A program made the translations under genes and the position numbers. 64,000 nt of DNA, from NCBI GenBank assembly GCA_949287065.1, contig CASEEV010000077.1, positions 1 to 64,000 of the forward strand, given 5' to 3'. The notes beneath the pieces were generated by a model, which had not been told where the DNA came from, searched no databases, and worked only from the letters and a program-made list of their open reading frames with translations. Shown in pieces: positions 45,457 to 54,280 of this stretch; the first letter of the stretch is position 1; every line of letters begins with the position of its first letter. Source of the DNA: an uncultured Collinsella sp. GTDB taxonomy: Bacteria > Actinomycetota > Coriobacteriia > Coriobacteriales > Coriobacteriaceae.

Positions 45457-46245
45457 ATGGCAAATATGAACAGCTCGCGCTCGGCGGCTCAGATCGCCGC
45501 CGAGCTCGGCAGCGCACCTGTAGATGAGATCGACGTTCTTCTTGACAGATTTGCCGACGACCCGCGCACGCAGGTGCAAAAGGCTTGCGAGCGGGCGCGC
45601 AGGCGTCGCGATAAGAAGCTTGCCGAGCGCGCCCGCGTTGACGAGATGTACCGTCTCGCTGTTGAATACGGCGGAGACGGCCTTGTGCTCGGCGTAGACG
45701 AGGTGGGACGAGGCGCCGTTGCGGGCCCTCTCACGGTTGCCGCCGTTGCCCTTCCGCCTGAGCCTCGCATCTGGGGGCTCAACGACTCCAAGAAGCTCAC
45801 GCCCGCTCGGCGCGAGGCGCTGGCCGAGCAGATCGCCGAAGTCGCGCTCTGCATCGGCATGGCGCACATCCCGGCGCATGATATCGATCGCATGGGCATG
45901 GCGACCGCTTTGCGCACAGCTGTTGCCCGGGCGGTTGCCGATACGGGCGTCGAGCCCGACTGCGTGTTGATGGACGGCAATCCTCTTCACGCGCACGAGC
46001 GGGAGCGCTCCGTTGTACACGGCGACGCGCTCGTCGCTCCCATCGCCGCGGCCTCGATCGTTGCCAAGGTGACGCGCGACGATATGATGCGGTCATTTGA
46101 TGACGAGTACCCCGAATACCATTTTGCCGCATCGAAGGGTTATGCCTCTGCCGAGCACATCGCCGCTATTCAGCAGCATGGGCTCACGCCGCTCCATCGT
46201 GCGAGCTTCTGTGGAAACTTTTTGCGGACCGAGTCGCTGTTTTAG
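45457..46245 (+). CDS. rnhB: Ribonuclease HII
   Basis: Cleaves RNA at ribonucleotides embedded in DNA. The 262 residues show the acidic active site: GVDEVGRGAVAGPL (Asp and Glu), LMDGN (Asp), and a late acidic region after PIAAASIVAKVTRD. An N-terminal ~75-residue helical extension precedes the catalytic domain, as in the B. subtilis protein. The ATG at 45457 has a G-rich SD (GGGGGGA). Confidence 0.95.
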   Translation: MANMNSSRSAAQIAAELGSAPVDEIDVLLDRFADDPRTQVQKACERARRRRDKKLAERARVDEMYRLAVEYGGDGLVLGVDEVGRGAVAGPLTVAAVALPPEPRIWGLNDSKKLTPARREALAEQIAEVALCIGMAHIPAHDIDRMGMATALRTAVARAVADTGVEPDCVLMDGNPLHAHERERSVVHGDALVAPIAAASIVAKVTRDDMMRSFDDEYPEYHFAASKGYASAEHIAAIQQHGLTPLHRASFCGNFLRTESLF

Positions 46246-46384
46246 TGGCATGTCGTCGTTTTTCGACGCGGTGCTTTACATCCTAGCCAGGTGTTGTTTG
46301 ACGCTTGTTTGATCGGGCTTGGCCTATGAGGCGCTTTTGGTTGGGGCTTGGTCGGAAAACGGTCAGACGAGTCTGGAACCATCG

Positions 46385-46410
46385 CCCCCACGTAGAGACC
46401 GACGTGGGGG
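46385..46410 (+). promoter_or_regulatory. Hairpin covering the yraN ribosome binding site
   Basis: A 9-bp perfect stem, CCCCCACGT with ACGTGGGGG, has an 8-base loop. Its 3' arm supplies the G-rich SD of yraN, whose ATG is at 46418. If folded it would limit translation of yraN. Confidence 0.55.
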
Positions 46411-46417
46411 TGGATCT

Positions 46418-46813
46418 ATGCAGATCAAGTTGGACCATGTTCCCAGTACGCATGACAAAGGAGCCTATGGCGAAAAGATCGCCGAAAACTACCTTCTGTC
46501 GCGTGGCTACGAGATTCTCGACAAGAACTGGCGATGCCGTTTCGGCGAGGTCGACATCGTTGCGGCAGATGACGAGGAGACCGTACTCGTAGAAGTCAAG
46601 CTGCGCGTTGCGAAAGAGTCGCGAAAGGGCCCGTATCCCGAGGAGGCCGTCGGCTATCGCAAGCGCGAACGGTATCGCCTCATGTGCCGACGCTACCTGG
46701 CAGAGCACCCCGATGCTCAGGTCCGCTTCGACGTCGTCGCCATCTTGCTCTATGAAGGCAGGCGCGCGAGTCTGCGGCACCTCATTTCCGCTTTCGACGG
46801 AGAGGAGGTGTGA
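46418..46813 (+). CDS. yraN: YraN/UPF0102 family protein (endonuclease-like)
   Basis: A 131-residue protein of the UPF0102 family, which has a restriction-endonuclease-like fold and no firm function. It shows GAYGEKIAENYLLSRGYEIL, the RFGEVDIVAAD acidic residue and the VLVEVKLR motif. The ATG at 46418 was chosen because the family starts here. It lies between rnhB and comM, the usual neighbourhood. Confidence 0.92.
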   Translation: MQIKLDHVPSTHDKGAYGEKIAENYLLSRGYEILDKNWRCRFGEVDIVAADDEETVLVEVKLRVAKESRKGPYPEEAVGYRKRERYRLMCRRYLAEHPDAQVRFDVVAILLYEGRRASLRHLISAFDGEEV

Positions 46814-46814
46814 G

Positions 46815-48293
46815 ATGGCCGATTCCTACACGGTGCGCGCGGCGAGCATCAGGGGCGTTGAGGTTCTCCCCGTGAGCGTTGAGGTTGACCTTTCGGGCGG
46901 CATTCCCGGCATGACCGTTGTCGGTATGGCGGATACTTCCATCATGGAGGCGCGTTCGCGCATCAGGTGCGCTTTGCGTGCCGCCGGTTTCGACGTGCCA
47001 AGGCAGCAGATCACCGTCAATCTGGCTCCGGGAGACGTGCGCAAAGTGGGCGCCGGCTTCGACCTGCCTATTGCGGCGGGGATACTCGCCGCTTCCCATC
47101 AAGTGCCTCTCGACGGGTTCGATGACGCCGTGTTCGTAGGGGAGCTTGCCCTTGACGGTCGCCTGACGGCTGTCAAGGGAGAGGTCGCGTACCAACTGTA
47201 TGCTCGGCAGCGCAATCTCACGTTGGTGGAGGCGGCTGATGCCCCTCGGACCGTTCTCGAGAACGTCGAACGCAGGGCCCTCTCGTCGATCGGCGAGCTC
47301 AGGAAGGGTCTGAGCAACCTGTCGGAGCCAAACGGCGCGGTTCTCGAGGAGCATCGCAGGGTTCTGTACGACTTTTCCGACGTCGTCGCCCAGGAGCTTG
47401 CGAAGCGGGCCATGGTGATCGCGGCTGTGGGGGAGCACAGCCTCCTCATGGTCGGGAGCCCCGGATCGGGCAAAAGCATGCTCGCGCAACGACTCCCTTC
47501 AATATTGCCCAAGCTCGAGGGAAGGCCCCTCGAGGAGGCCCTTCTCATTCACTCGGTCGCGGGGGAAAGCCTCGGCGATCTCGCGCGGGGCGAGCGCCCG
47601 CTGCGGTGTCCCCATCATACGGTCTCGCTTGCCGGGTTGGTGGGAGGCGGCAGACCGGTGCGTCCGGGCGAGATCAGCCTCGCTCATCAGGGGGTGCTCT
47701 TCCTCGACGAGCTTGCCGAGTTTCCCACGCACGCCCTTCAAACGCTGCGCCAGCCGCTCGAGGAGCGTTGCGTGCGCATCGTGCGCGCCGAGGGAGCCTA
47801 TCGCTTTCCCGCCCGCTTCATGTTCCTTGCGGCAAGCAACCCGTGCCCGTGCGGCAACTACGGCGACCCTGATCGTCCGTGCACCTGCGCGCCCGCTCGT
47901 ATCGAACGGTACCAAGAGAAGCTCGGAGGCCCGCTTGCCGACCGCATCGACATGGTGCTCACGATCGCACGACCGGATGCGGCGGCAATCGTCAAAGGGG
48001 AGGAGGGGTCTTCCTCGCGCGAGCTTGCCGAAGTCGTCCTGAGGGCGAGGGAGTTCAGATCGTGGAGAGAGCGCGACGGCGTTTGCGCCCGCAAAGCGTC
48101 CTTGCGAGAGCTGGGTTTGAGCCATGAGGCGTCGGACACGCTGGTTTCGCTTGCCCAGAGGATGAACCTTACGGGCAGGTCCATGACCCGACTGGGCAGG
48201 ATCGCGCGCACAATTGCCGATATTGCCGAGAAGAAGACGGTTGGAACCGCTCATGTCCTCGAGGCGGTCGCGTATCGAGGGACAAGGAGGTAG
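46815..48293 (+). CDS. comM: YifB/ComM-family Mg-chelatase-like AAA ATPase
   Basis: A hexameric AAA+ helicase; in naturally competent bacteria ComM promotes branch migration of incoming DNA. The 492 residues have an N-terminal Lon-like ChlI domain (~1-165), a Walker A GSPGSGKSM in the middle, Walker B LFLDELAEF, a Cys-rich element NPCPCGNYGD, and a C-terminal lid domain. The ATG overlaps the yraN end region with GAGGAGG upstream. dprA follows 2 bases later, suggesting joint work on single-stranded DNA. Confidence 0.95.
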   Translation: MADSYTVRAASIRGVEVLPVSVEVDLSGGIPGMTVVGMADTSIMEARSRIRCALRAAGFDVPRQQITVNLAPGDVRKVGAGFDLPIAAGILAASHQVPLDGFDDAVFVGELALDGRLTAVKGEVAYQLYARQRNLTLVEAADAPRTVLENVERRALSSIGELRKGLSNLSEPNGAVLEEHRRVLYDFSDVVAQELAKRAMVIAAVGEHSLLMVGSPGSGKSMLAQRLPSILPKLEGRPLEEALLIHSVAGESLGDLARGERPLRCPHHTVSLAGLVGGGRPVRPGEISLAHQGVLFLDELAEFPTHALQTLRQPLEERCVRIVRAEGAYRFPARFMFLAASNPCPCGNYGDPDRPCTCAPARIERYQEKLGGPLADRIDMVLTIARPDAAAIVKGEEGSSSRELAEVVLRAREFRSWRERDGVCARKASLRELGLSHEASDTLVSLAQRMNLTGRSMTRLGRIARTIADIAEKKTVGTAHVLEAVAYRGTRR

Positions 48294-48295
48294 CC

Positions 48296-49243
48296 ATGGC
48301 GAGCCGTGTTGAAGAATACCGCGGTTGCGAGCGCTTTGAGATCTCCATCGAAGATCTGCGCTACCCTGAGAGCCTGAGGGAGCTCAACGATCCTCCGGAG
48401 CGCCTATACGTCATTGGCAACAGGAGCCTCATCGATTCCCCGTCGCTTGCGGTGATCGGATCCCGCCGGGCCACGCCCTACGGCCTGGCGGTTGCGTCGC
48501 TCGCCGGTCGCATAGCGGGGGAGGCGGGCATTACCGTGGTTTCAGGCGGCGCCATCGGATGCGATCAGGCTGCGGGCAGGGCCGCGCTCAAAGCGGGCGG
48601 CAACCACCTCGTTGTTCTCGGAACCGGGGCGGACGTGGTGTACCCGTCGCAAGGCGCCGATATGTTCGCGCTTGTGGCGAGCGGACGCGGGGCGCTTCTT
48701 TCCATCGCGCCGTGGGGGACCCAGCCCTTACGGTTTCTCTTCCCAAAACGCAATCGCGTGATAGCGGCGCTTTCGCGCTGCCTCTTCATCAGCGAGGCCG
48801 GTGTTCCCTCGGGCACGTTCAGCACGGCAGAGGCAGCCCTCGAGCTAGGGCGCGAGCTCATCTGCGCCCCTGGGTCGATCTTCTCCCCGCAGTCGCGCGC
48901 GACCAATCAGCTCATATCCGAAGGGGCGGGATGCATCGTCGACGAGGACTCGCTCGAGGTTGCGATCTCCCGGATCTTCAACACGCTGCGGTTCTCGGCG
49001 GGTGAGCGCGAGGGTCTTCCGCCCCTCAGCAGAGAAGAGCGGAAGATCATAGCCGCGCTCACATCGTCGCCCGAGCGCATCGACGTGATCGCCCGCATGC
49101 TGGGAGTCGGCATTGTCTCCGCTCTGGAGCGCATAGGTGCTTTGGAGGCAGACGGTCTGGTGACGCGGCTTCCTGACGGCAGGTATGCAACTTCCGAGCA
49201 CGCGTTGCATTGCATGACGACGTTCGGGCAGAATGGTTGGTGA
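48296..49243 (+). CDS. dprA: DNA processing protein DprA (Smf), divergent
   Basis: Loads RecA on incoming single strands in competent cells; its role elsewhere is unclear. The 315 residues have the Rossmann core with VIGSRRATPYG, the loop VVSGGAIGCDQAAG (canonically SGxAxGIDxxAH), GGNHLVVLGTG, FPKRNRVIAALS and APGSIFSPQS. A C-terminal winged helix follows (~245-300). The loop lacks the usual His. The ATG lies 2 bases after comM. Confidence 0.93.
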   Translation: MASRVEEYRGCERFEISIEDLRYPESLRELNDPPERLYVIGNRSLIDSPSLAVIGSRRATPYGLAVASLAGRIAGEAGITVVSGGAIGCDQAAGRAALKAGGNHLVVLGTGADVVYPSQGADMFALVASGRGALLSIAPWGTQPLRFLFPKRNRVIAALSRCLFISEAGVPSGTFSTAEAALELGRELICAPGSIFSPQSRATNQLISEGAGCIVDEDSLEVAISRIFNTLRFSAGEREGLPPLSREERKIIAALTSSPERIDVIARMLGVGIVSALERIGALEADGLVTRLPDGRYATSEHALHCMTTFGQNGW

Positions 49244-49269
49244 CAAAACGGTAGGTGGGAGGAACCATA

Positions 49270-50598
49270 GTGAACGAAACGGTCAGCGTTGTCGGCGGGG
49301 GTCTCGCTGGATGCGAGTGCGCTCTCGCTCTTGCGGCGCGGGGCGTACAGGTCAAGCTGTACGAGATGAGGCCCGAGAAGAGCACGCCTGCGCATCACAC
49401 CGGCTCCCTTGCCGAGCTCGTCTGCTCGAACTCCCTGAAGTCAACGCGTGCGGACTCTGCGGCGGGCCTGCTCAAGTGGGAGCTCGAGCAGCTCGGCTCG
49501 CAGCTTCTCGCGTGCGCGAAGGCGGCCGCGGTTCCCGCGGGCGGAGCGCTTGCCGTCAACCGCGATGTGTTCTCGAGCTTGGTCGAGGAGCGTATCGAGC
49601 AGTCTCCGCGCATCACGGTCCTGCACGAGGAGGTTACGAAGATACCCGAAGGGCGCGTGGTTATTGCCGCGGGCCCGCTCTGCTCCGAAGCGCTTGCCGA
49701 AGAAGTGCTCAACGCATGCGGCTCCGAAGCTCTGGCCTTCTACGATGCCGCCGCGCCCATCGTCGACGCCGAGAGCCTCGACCGTTCGGTGCTCTTCTCC
49801 CAGTCCCGCTACGGCGAGGAGGGGGCGGGGGACTACCTCAACGCTCCGTTTACGCAGGAGGAGTACGAGGCCTTTATCGAGGCGCTCGTGACCGCGGAGC
49901 GCGTTGTCCTCAAGGATTTTGAGCGCACCGATCTCTTCCAGGCCTGCCAGCCTGCCGAGGAGGTGGCGCGCACCGGCAAGGACGCGCTCCGCTTTGGCGC
50001 GATGAAGCCCGTGGGCCTCACCGATCCCCGTACCGGGCGTCGTCCCTGGGCCGCGCTGCAGCTCAGGGCGGAGAATGCCGAGCGGACGGCCTACAATCTC
50101 GTTGGGTTCCAGACGAACTTGACCTTCGGCGAGCAAAAGCGCGTGTTCCGCATGGTGCCCGGGCTGCAGAACGCCGAGTTCTTCCGCTTCGGCGTCATGC
50201 ACCGCAATACCTTCGTCGACGCTCCTCACGTGCTCGACAAGACGTTCGCGATCCCCGGTACCACCGTCAGACTTGCCGGGCAGATCACGGGAACCGAGGG
50301 CTACGTCGAGGCCATCGCCTCCGGCCTTTTGGCTGCGCTCAATACCTACGCCGAGATCTCCGGGGCAAAGCCGGTGGAGCTTCCCGTGAGCACGGCGTTT
50401 GGGTCTCTTGTTGCTTACGCCACCGATCCCGATACGCAGAACTACCAGCCGATGCACGTCAACTTCGGCATCGTGCCGCCGCTCGAAGACGGCAGGCGCA
50501 GGAAGAAGCGCGAACGGTATGCAGCGTATGCCGAGCGCGCGCATGAGGCGCTGAGAGCGTATATAGCCGGTAGGCCCGAGCTGTTTTCTCTGGAGTAG
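49270..50598 (+). CDS. trmFO: TrmFO, tRNA (uracil54-C5)-methyltransferase (folate/FAD)
   Basis: Makes ribothymidine at tRNA position 54 using methylenetetrahydrofolate. The 442 residues start with the FAD motif VVGGGLAGCECA, then YEMRPEKSTPAHHT, ELVCSNSLKS and CQPAEEVARTG. The GTG at 49270 was chosen because GGAGG lies seven bases upstream; the in-frame GTG at 49255 would put the SD inside the gene. It is followed 2 bases later by xerC. Confidence 0.96.
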   Translation: MNETVSVVGGGLAGCECALALAARGVQVKLYEMRPEKSTPAHHTGSLAELVCSNSLKSTRADSAAGLLKWELEQLGSQLLACAKAAAVPAGGALAVNRDVFSSLVEERIEQSPRITVLHEEVTKIPEGRVVIAAGPLCSEALAEEVLNACGSEALAFYDAAAPIVDAESLDRSVLFSQSRYGEEGAGDYLNAPFTQEEYEAFIEALVTAERVVLKDFERTDLFQACQPAEEVARTGKDALRFGAMKPVGLTDPRTGRRPWAALQLRAENAERTAYNLVGFQTNLTFGEQKRVFRMVPGLQNAEFFRFGVMHRNTFVDAPHVLDKTFAIPGTTVRLAGQITGTEGYVEAIASGLLAALNTYAEISGAKPVELPVSTAFGSLVAYATDPDTQNYQPMHVNFGIVPPLEDGRRRKKRERYAAYAERAHEALRAYIAGRPELFSLE

Positions 50599-50600
50599 CT

Positions 50601-51539
50601 ATGCCCGACGAGGACGGGGTGCTTTCGTCAGGGCCAACCGCGTTTGAAGAGGCCATAGAGGACTTCATAGCCCACATCGCCAAGCTCAGGGGCTTCTCGG
50701 CCGAGACCGTCAGTGCCTACGAGGCTCATCTCTCGGCCTTTTCGCGCTGGGCGCGGCGTGTGGAGCTCGATCCGCTCGTCATGGACGCCCGTGAGTTCAG
50801 GCGCTATCTCGCCGAGATGCGCAGCGCCGGCTATGCGCCGCGCACCGTAGCCGCGCATCTCTCGGCTATTCGTTCCCTGTTTCGATGGATGCTCCTCGAC
50901 GGTCGCATCGCCAACGACGTCGTGTCGACCATCCAGAGCCCGAAGATCCCCAGCACGCTGCCGCGCACAGTCACCGGGGCAGAGATGGAGCGTCTGCTCG
51001 GCGCTCCTGACGTCTCGACGGCCGAGGGGCTTCGCGACAAGGCCATGCTCGAGCTTCTCTATGCAGCGGGGGCGCGTATCTCCGAGCTTTCGCGGCTCAA
51101 TATCGCCGACCTTCGCTTTGAGGAGGGCGTGGTGCGCCTCTTCGGCAAGGGCTCCAAGGAGCGCATCGTTCCGGTGTACGCCGCCGCGCTCAAGGCTGCA
51201 GCGGCCTATCTCGCAGACGGGCGGCCCGAGCTTCTCTCTAGGCGGGGGTACACTTCTGCCGAAGAGGCCTTTTTCCTTTCGAGGCGCGGAGTGCGCATGA
51301 GCGCGGCATCGCTCAGGTATCGTTTCGAGAAGCTCGCGCGCTCGTGCGGCCTTTCTTCGGATGTTACGCCCCATGTGATGCGGCACACCTTCGCCACCGA
51401 TCTTCTCGCAGGAGGGGCCGACCTCAGGAGCGTCCAGGAGCTTTTGGGCCATGCGCAGCTCGCTACGACGCAGATTTACACGCATCTGACGCCAGAGCGC
51501 CTTCAGCGCGCGCTCCATCAGGCCCATCCGCGCGGGTAG
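50601..51539 (+). CDS. xerC: Site-specific tyrosine recombinase XerC/XerD
   Basis: Resolves chromosome dimers at dif. The 312 residues have an N-terminal SAM-like core-binding domain (~15-105) and catalytic residues R159, H258, R261, H284 and Y293, complete for the family. The trmFO-xer order is common in Firmicutes too. Being housekeeping in context, it is not a phage integrase. XerC versus XerD cannot be settled here. Confidence 0.93.
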   Translation: MPDEDGVLSSGPTAFEEAIEDFIAHIAKLRGFSAETVSAYEAHLSAFSRWARRVELDPLVMDAREFRRYLAEMRSAGYAPRTVAAHLSAIRSLFRWMLLDGRIANDVVSTIQSPKIPSTLPRTVTGAEMERLLGAPDVSTAEGLRDKAMLELLYAAGARISELSRLNIADLRFEEGVVRLFGKGSKERIVPVYAAALKAAAAYLADGRPELLSRRGYTSAEEAFFLSRRGVRMSAASLRYRFEKLARSCGLSSDVTPHVMRHTFATDLLAGGADLRSVQELLGHAQLATTQIYTHLTPERLQRALHQAHPRG

Positions 51540-51563
51540 CGCGAGAAACACACAATCTTTCTG

Positions 51564-51592
51564 TTGGATTATTGCGATCGACCTGCTATTAT
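51564..51592 (+). promoter_or_regulatory. Promoter of rpsB-tsf
   Basis: TTGGAT (51564-51569), a 17-base spacer and TATTAT (51587-51592). Transcription would start near 51599, leaving a leader of about 125 bases. Confidence 0.82.
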
Positions 51593-51644
51593 GCTTGAGG
51601 TTGTCTCTAGGCAACCAGTTTCTATCACACACGCATGGCGACTT

Positions 51645-51709
51645 TTGGCCCGCGGTGCCCGGATGATCTGCCGGGTGGGACCCAGGGGGATGACCCATGC
51701 GGAGGCCAA
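51645..51709 (+). promoter_or_regulatory. Structured rpsB leader, possible S2 autoregulatory RNA
   Basis: A closing helix pairs TTGGCC (51645-51650) with GGCCAA (51704-51709) and CGC (51651-51653) with GCG (51699-51701). Inside it are hairpin CCCGG/CCGGG (51658-51675) and a weaker TGGG/CCCA hairpin (51676-51697). The fold ends just before the SD GGAGG. Placement suggests translational control by S2, as known for other rpsB leaders, but no family match was possible. Confidence 0.5.
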
Positions 51710-51725
51710 CCAATGGAGGTAATTC

Positions 51726-52475
51726 ATGGCTACCAAGATCACCCTGAGGACCCTGCTCGAGGCCGGCTGCCACTTCGGCCATCAGACCCGTCGCTGGAAC
51801 CCCAAGATGAAGCCGTTCATCTTCGGCGAGCGCAACGGCATTTACATTCTCGACCTCAAGCAGACCATCATGGAGGCCGACAAGGCCTACACCTTCCTCA
51901 AGAACACTGCTGCACACGGCGGCAACGTTCTGTTCGTCGGCACCAAGAAGCAGGCCCAGGAGGCCGTTGCCAACGCTGCCAAGCGCTGCAACATGCCCTA
52001 CATCAACCAGCGTTGGCTGGGCGGCATGCTGACCAACTTCGTGACCATCCGCTCCCGCATCAACCGCATGGAAGAGCTCGAGGCCATGATCGAGAACGGC
52101 ACCATGGCAACCCTTCCCAAGAAGGAGCAGGCTGTTCTGGGCAAGGAGCTCGAGAAGCTGCAGCGCAACCTCGGCGGTGCCCGTGACATGAAGGCTCTTC
52201 CGCAGGCCCTCTTCGTCATCGACACCAAGCGCGAGGAGAACGCCATCAAGGAGGCTCAGCGCCTGCACATTCCGGTCGTCGCCCTTCTCGACACCAACTC
52301 CGATCCCGACGAGGTGGAGTACGGCATCCCGAGCAACGACGATGCCATCTCCTCGATCGCGCTTATGAGCGAGCTTATGGCCGACGCCGTTCTCGCTGGT
52401 TCCGGTAAGGAGCAGATCTCCGAGGCCGAGATGGCCGGCGAGCAGGCTCCTGCCACCGAGGCCGCTGCCGAGTAG
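51726..52475 (+). CDS. rpsB: 30S ribosomal protein S2
   Basis: A 249-residue small-subunit protein. Conserved parts are [31 protein letters not shown], and [16 protein letters not shown]. An Ala/Glu-rich C-terminus follows. The ATG at 51726 has GGAGG upstream. It is paired with tsf, as in most bacteria. Confidence 0.98.
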   Translation: MATKITLRTLLEAGCHFGHQTRRWNPKMKPFIFGERNGIYILDLKQTIMEADKAYTFLKNTAAHGGNVLFVGTKKQAQEAVANAAKRCNMPYINQRWLGGMLTNFVTIRSRINRMEELEAMIENGTMATLPKKEQAVLGKELEKLQRNLGGARDMKALPQALFVIDTKREENAIKEAQRLHIPVVALLDTNSDPDEVEYGIPSNDDAISSIALMSELMADAVLAGSGKEQISEAEMAGEQAPATEAAAE

Positions 52476-52493
52476 CCTCAACGTTTGCTTCTC

Positions 52494-52516
52494 ACGGCGG
52501 CCCTCGGGGCCTCCGT
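52494..52516 (+). other. Stem-loop between rpsB and tsf
   Basis: ACGG-GGCC pairs with GGCC-CCGT around a short loop, without a T-tract. It could be an attenuator or an RNA processing signal that sets the rpsB to tsf ratio. Confidence 0.5.
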
Positions 52517-52548
52517 ATGATCTCATGTGAGAGAAAGAAGGTTTCATC

Positions 52549-53424
52549 ATGGCTAACGTTACTGCCGCAATGGTCAAGCAGCTGCGCGAGATGACCGACT
52601 CGCCGATGATGGAGTGCAAGAAGGCTCTCGTCGAGGCCGATGGCGATATCGAGAAGGCCGTCGACGTCCTCCGCGCCCGCGGTCTTGCCGCTGCCGCCAA
52701 GAAGGCCGGTCGCGAGACCAACGAGGGCACGATCGGCGTCTTCATCTCCGATGACTGCAAGACCGGCGCTCTCGTCGAGGTCAACTGCGAGACCGACTTC
52801 GTGGGCACCAACCCCAAGTTCGTCGGCTTCGCCAAGGAGCTCGCCGACGTCGTCGTTCGCGAGAACCCCGCCGATCTCGACGCCTTCATGGCCGCTCCCA
52901 TGGCCCAGGGCGACGTCAAGGCCGAGCTCACCGAGCGCATCCACGTGTTCGGCGAGAACATGAAGATCGCCCGCTTCGTCCGTCGCTCGGTCGAGAACGG
53001 CGCTCTTAACTCCTACATCCACCTCGGCGGCAAGATCGGCGTTATCGTCGAGTTTGCTTTCGAGAAGCCCGAGACCGCTCAGTGCGAGGCCTTCACCACC
53101 TTTGCTCACGATATTGCCATGCAGGTTGCCGCTACCAACCCGCTCTGCGCCCGTCGTGAGGATGTCCCGCAGGAGACCATTGATCACGAGATGGGCATCT
53201 ACAAGCAGCAGGCCGCTGATTCCGGCAAGCCTGAGGCCATCCAGGAGAAGATCGCTACCGGTCGTCTCGAGAAGTTCTTCAAGGGCTTCGTGCTCGTCGA
53301 GCAGGAGTTCATCAAGGATTCCTCGCTCACGGTGAGCAGCTACGCCGAGAAGGTCTCCAAGGAGCTCGGCGACAAGATCACCGTCGTCGGCTTTGATCGC
53401 ATGGTTCTCGGCGACAACGAGTAA
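52549..53424 (+). CDS. tsf: Elongation factor Ts
   Basis: Nucleotide exchange factor for EF-Tu, 291 residues. It has the N-terminal UBA-like start with LREMTDSPMMECKKAL, then ETNEGTIGVF and NCETDFVGTN, and two dimerisation-type repeats. It follows rpsB and is closed by a strong terminator. Confidence 0.98.
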   Translation: MANVTAAMVKQLREMTDSPMMECKKALVEADGDIEKAVDVLRARGLAAAAKKAGRETNEGTIGVFISDDCKTGALVEVNCETDFVGTNPKFVGFAKELADVVVRENPADLDAFMAAPMAQGDVKAELTERIHVFGENMKIARFVRRSVENGALNSYIHLGGKIGVIVEFAFEKPETAQCEAFTTFAHDIAMQVAATNPLCARREDVPQETIDHEMGIYKQQAADSGKPEAIQEKIATGRLEKFFKGFVLVEQEFIKDSSLTVSSYAEKVSKELGDKITVVGFDRMVLGDNE

Positions 53425-53454
53425 CCAGGTAATCGAGCATAGGTTGCATGTACG

Positions 53455-53486
53455 GCAGGCTGTGGGTTTAGCCCGCAGCCTGCTTT
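53455..53486 (+). terminator. Intrinsic terminator after tsf
   Basis: A 12-bp stem (GCAGGCTGTGGG with CCCGCAGCCTGC, one G-U pair) has a 5-base loop and is followed by TTTGCTG. Confidence 0.8.
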
Positions 53487-53514
53487 GCTGTGTAAAGGCT
53501 TCGTTCCACAATGC

Positions 53515-53520
53515 TATTAT
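53515..53520 (+). promoter_or_regulatory. Candidate -10 of the pyrH operon
   Basis: TATTAT lies 31 bases before the pyrH GTG and just past the tsf terminator. No good -35 is visible at normal spacing. Confidence 0.5.
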
Positions 53521-53551
53521 GGGGTGAAGTTTCTGATATAAGGAGGCATTC

Positions 53552-54277
53552 GTGTCCGACTACCTGTACAAGCGCGTGCTTCTCAAGCTTTCCGGAGAGG
53601 CGCTGATGGGGGAGGGCGGTTACGGCATCGATCCTTCGGTGACCGACCGGCTTGCCAAGCAGATCAAATCGCTGCGCGAAGACGGCATCGAGGTCGGCAT
53701 CGTCGTGGGCGGCGGCAACATCTTCCGCGGCCTCGCAGGCTCTGCCAAGGGTATGGATCGCGCGCAGGCAGACTACATGGGTATGCTCGCCACTGTTATG
53801 AACGCGCTCGCCTTGCAGGACGCGATTGAGCGCGCCGGCTGCTTCTGCCGTGTCATGAGCGCCATTGCCATGAACGAGGTCTGCGAGCCCTACATTCGTC
53901 GCCGTGCCGTGCATCATCTCGAGAAGGGCTATGTCGTGATCTTCGCGGCAGGCTCGGGCAACCCGTACTTCACGACCGACACCGCGGCGGCGCTTCGCGC
54001 GTGCGAGATCAACGCCGAGTGCCTCATGAAGGCAACCAAGGTCGACGGTATCTACGATCGCGACCCCGTCAAGCATCCCGATGCCGTGCGTTTCGACCGC
54101 ATCACCTATCACGACGTGCTCGTGCGCGACCTGCATGTTATGGACACGACGGCTACGGCGCTATGCCAAGACAACCGTATGCCGATGATCGTCTTCAACA
54201 TCGAAGGCGAGGACAATATCCGCAAGGCGCTGTGCGGCGAGCCCGTCGGCACAGTCGTCGTTCGAGAAGAGGACTAA
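53552..54277 (+). CDS. pyrH: Uridylate kinase
   Basis: Phosphorylates UMP to UDP. The 241 residues have the amino-acid-kinase pattern [21 protein letters not shown], and the C-terminal [12 protein letters not shown] and MDTTATALC segments. The GTG at 53552 has AGGAGG upstream. It starts the long run pyrH-frr-uppS-cdsA-dxr-rseP-ispG. Confidence 0.97.
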   Translation: MSDYLYKRVLLKLSGEALMGEGGYGIDPSVTDRLAKQIKSLREDGIEVGIVVGGGNIFRGLAGSAKGMDRAQADYMGMLATVMNALALQDAIERAGCFCRVMSAIAMNEVCEPYIRRRAVHHLEKGYVVIFAAGSGNPYFTTDTAAALRACEINAECLMKATKVDGIYDRDPVKHPDAVRFDRITYHDVLVRDLHVMDTTATALCQDNRMPMIVFNIEGEDNIRKALCGEPVGTVVVREED

Positions 54278-54280
54278 ACC

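Noticed and set aside
50601-51539. Phage integrase at the tyrosine recombinase gene
   Set aside because: It lies between trmFO and rpsB in a housekeeping setting, with a short XerC/D-type N-domain and no attachment site nearby.
51671-51690. GGGTGGGACCC in the rpsB leader resembles a T-box motif
   Set aside because: No stem I, specifier or terminator/antiterminator is present and the gene downstream is a ribosomal protein, so a T-box is unlikely.
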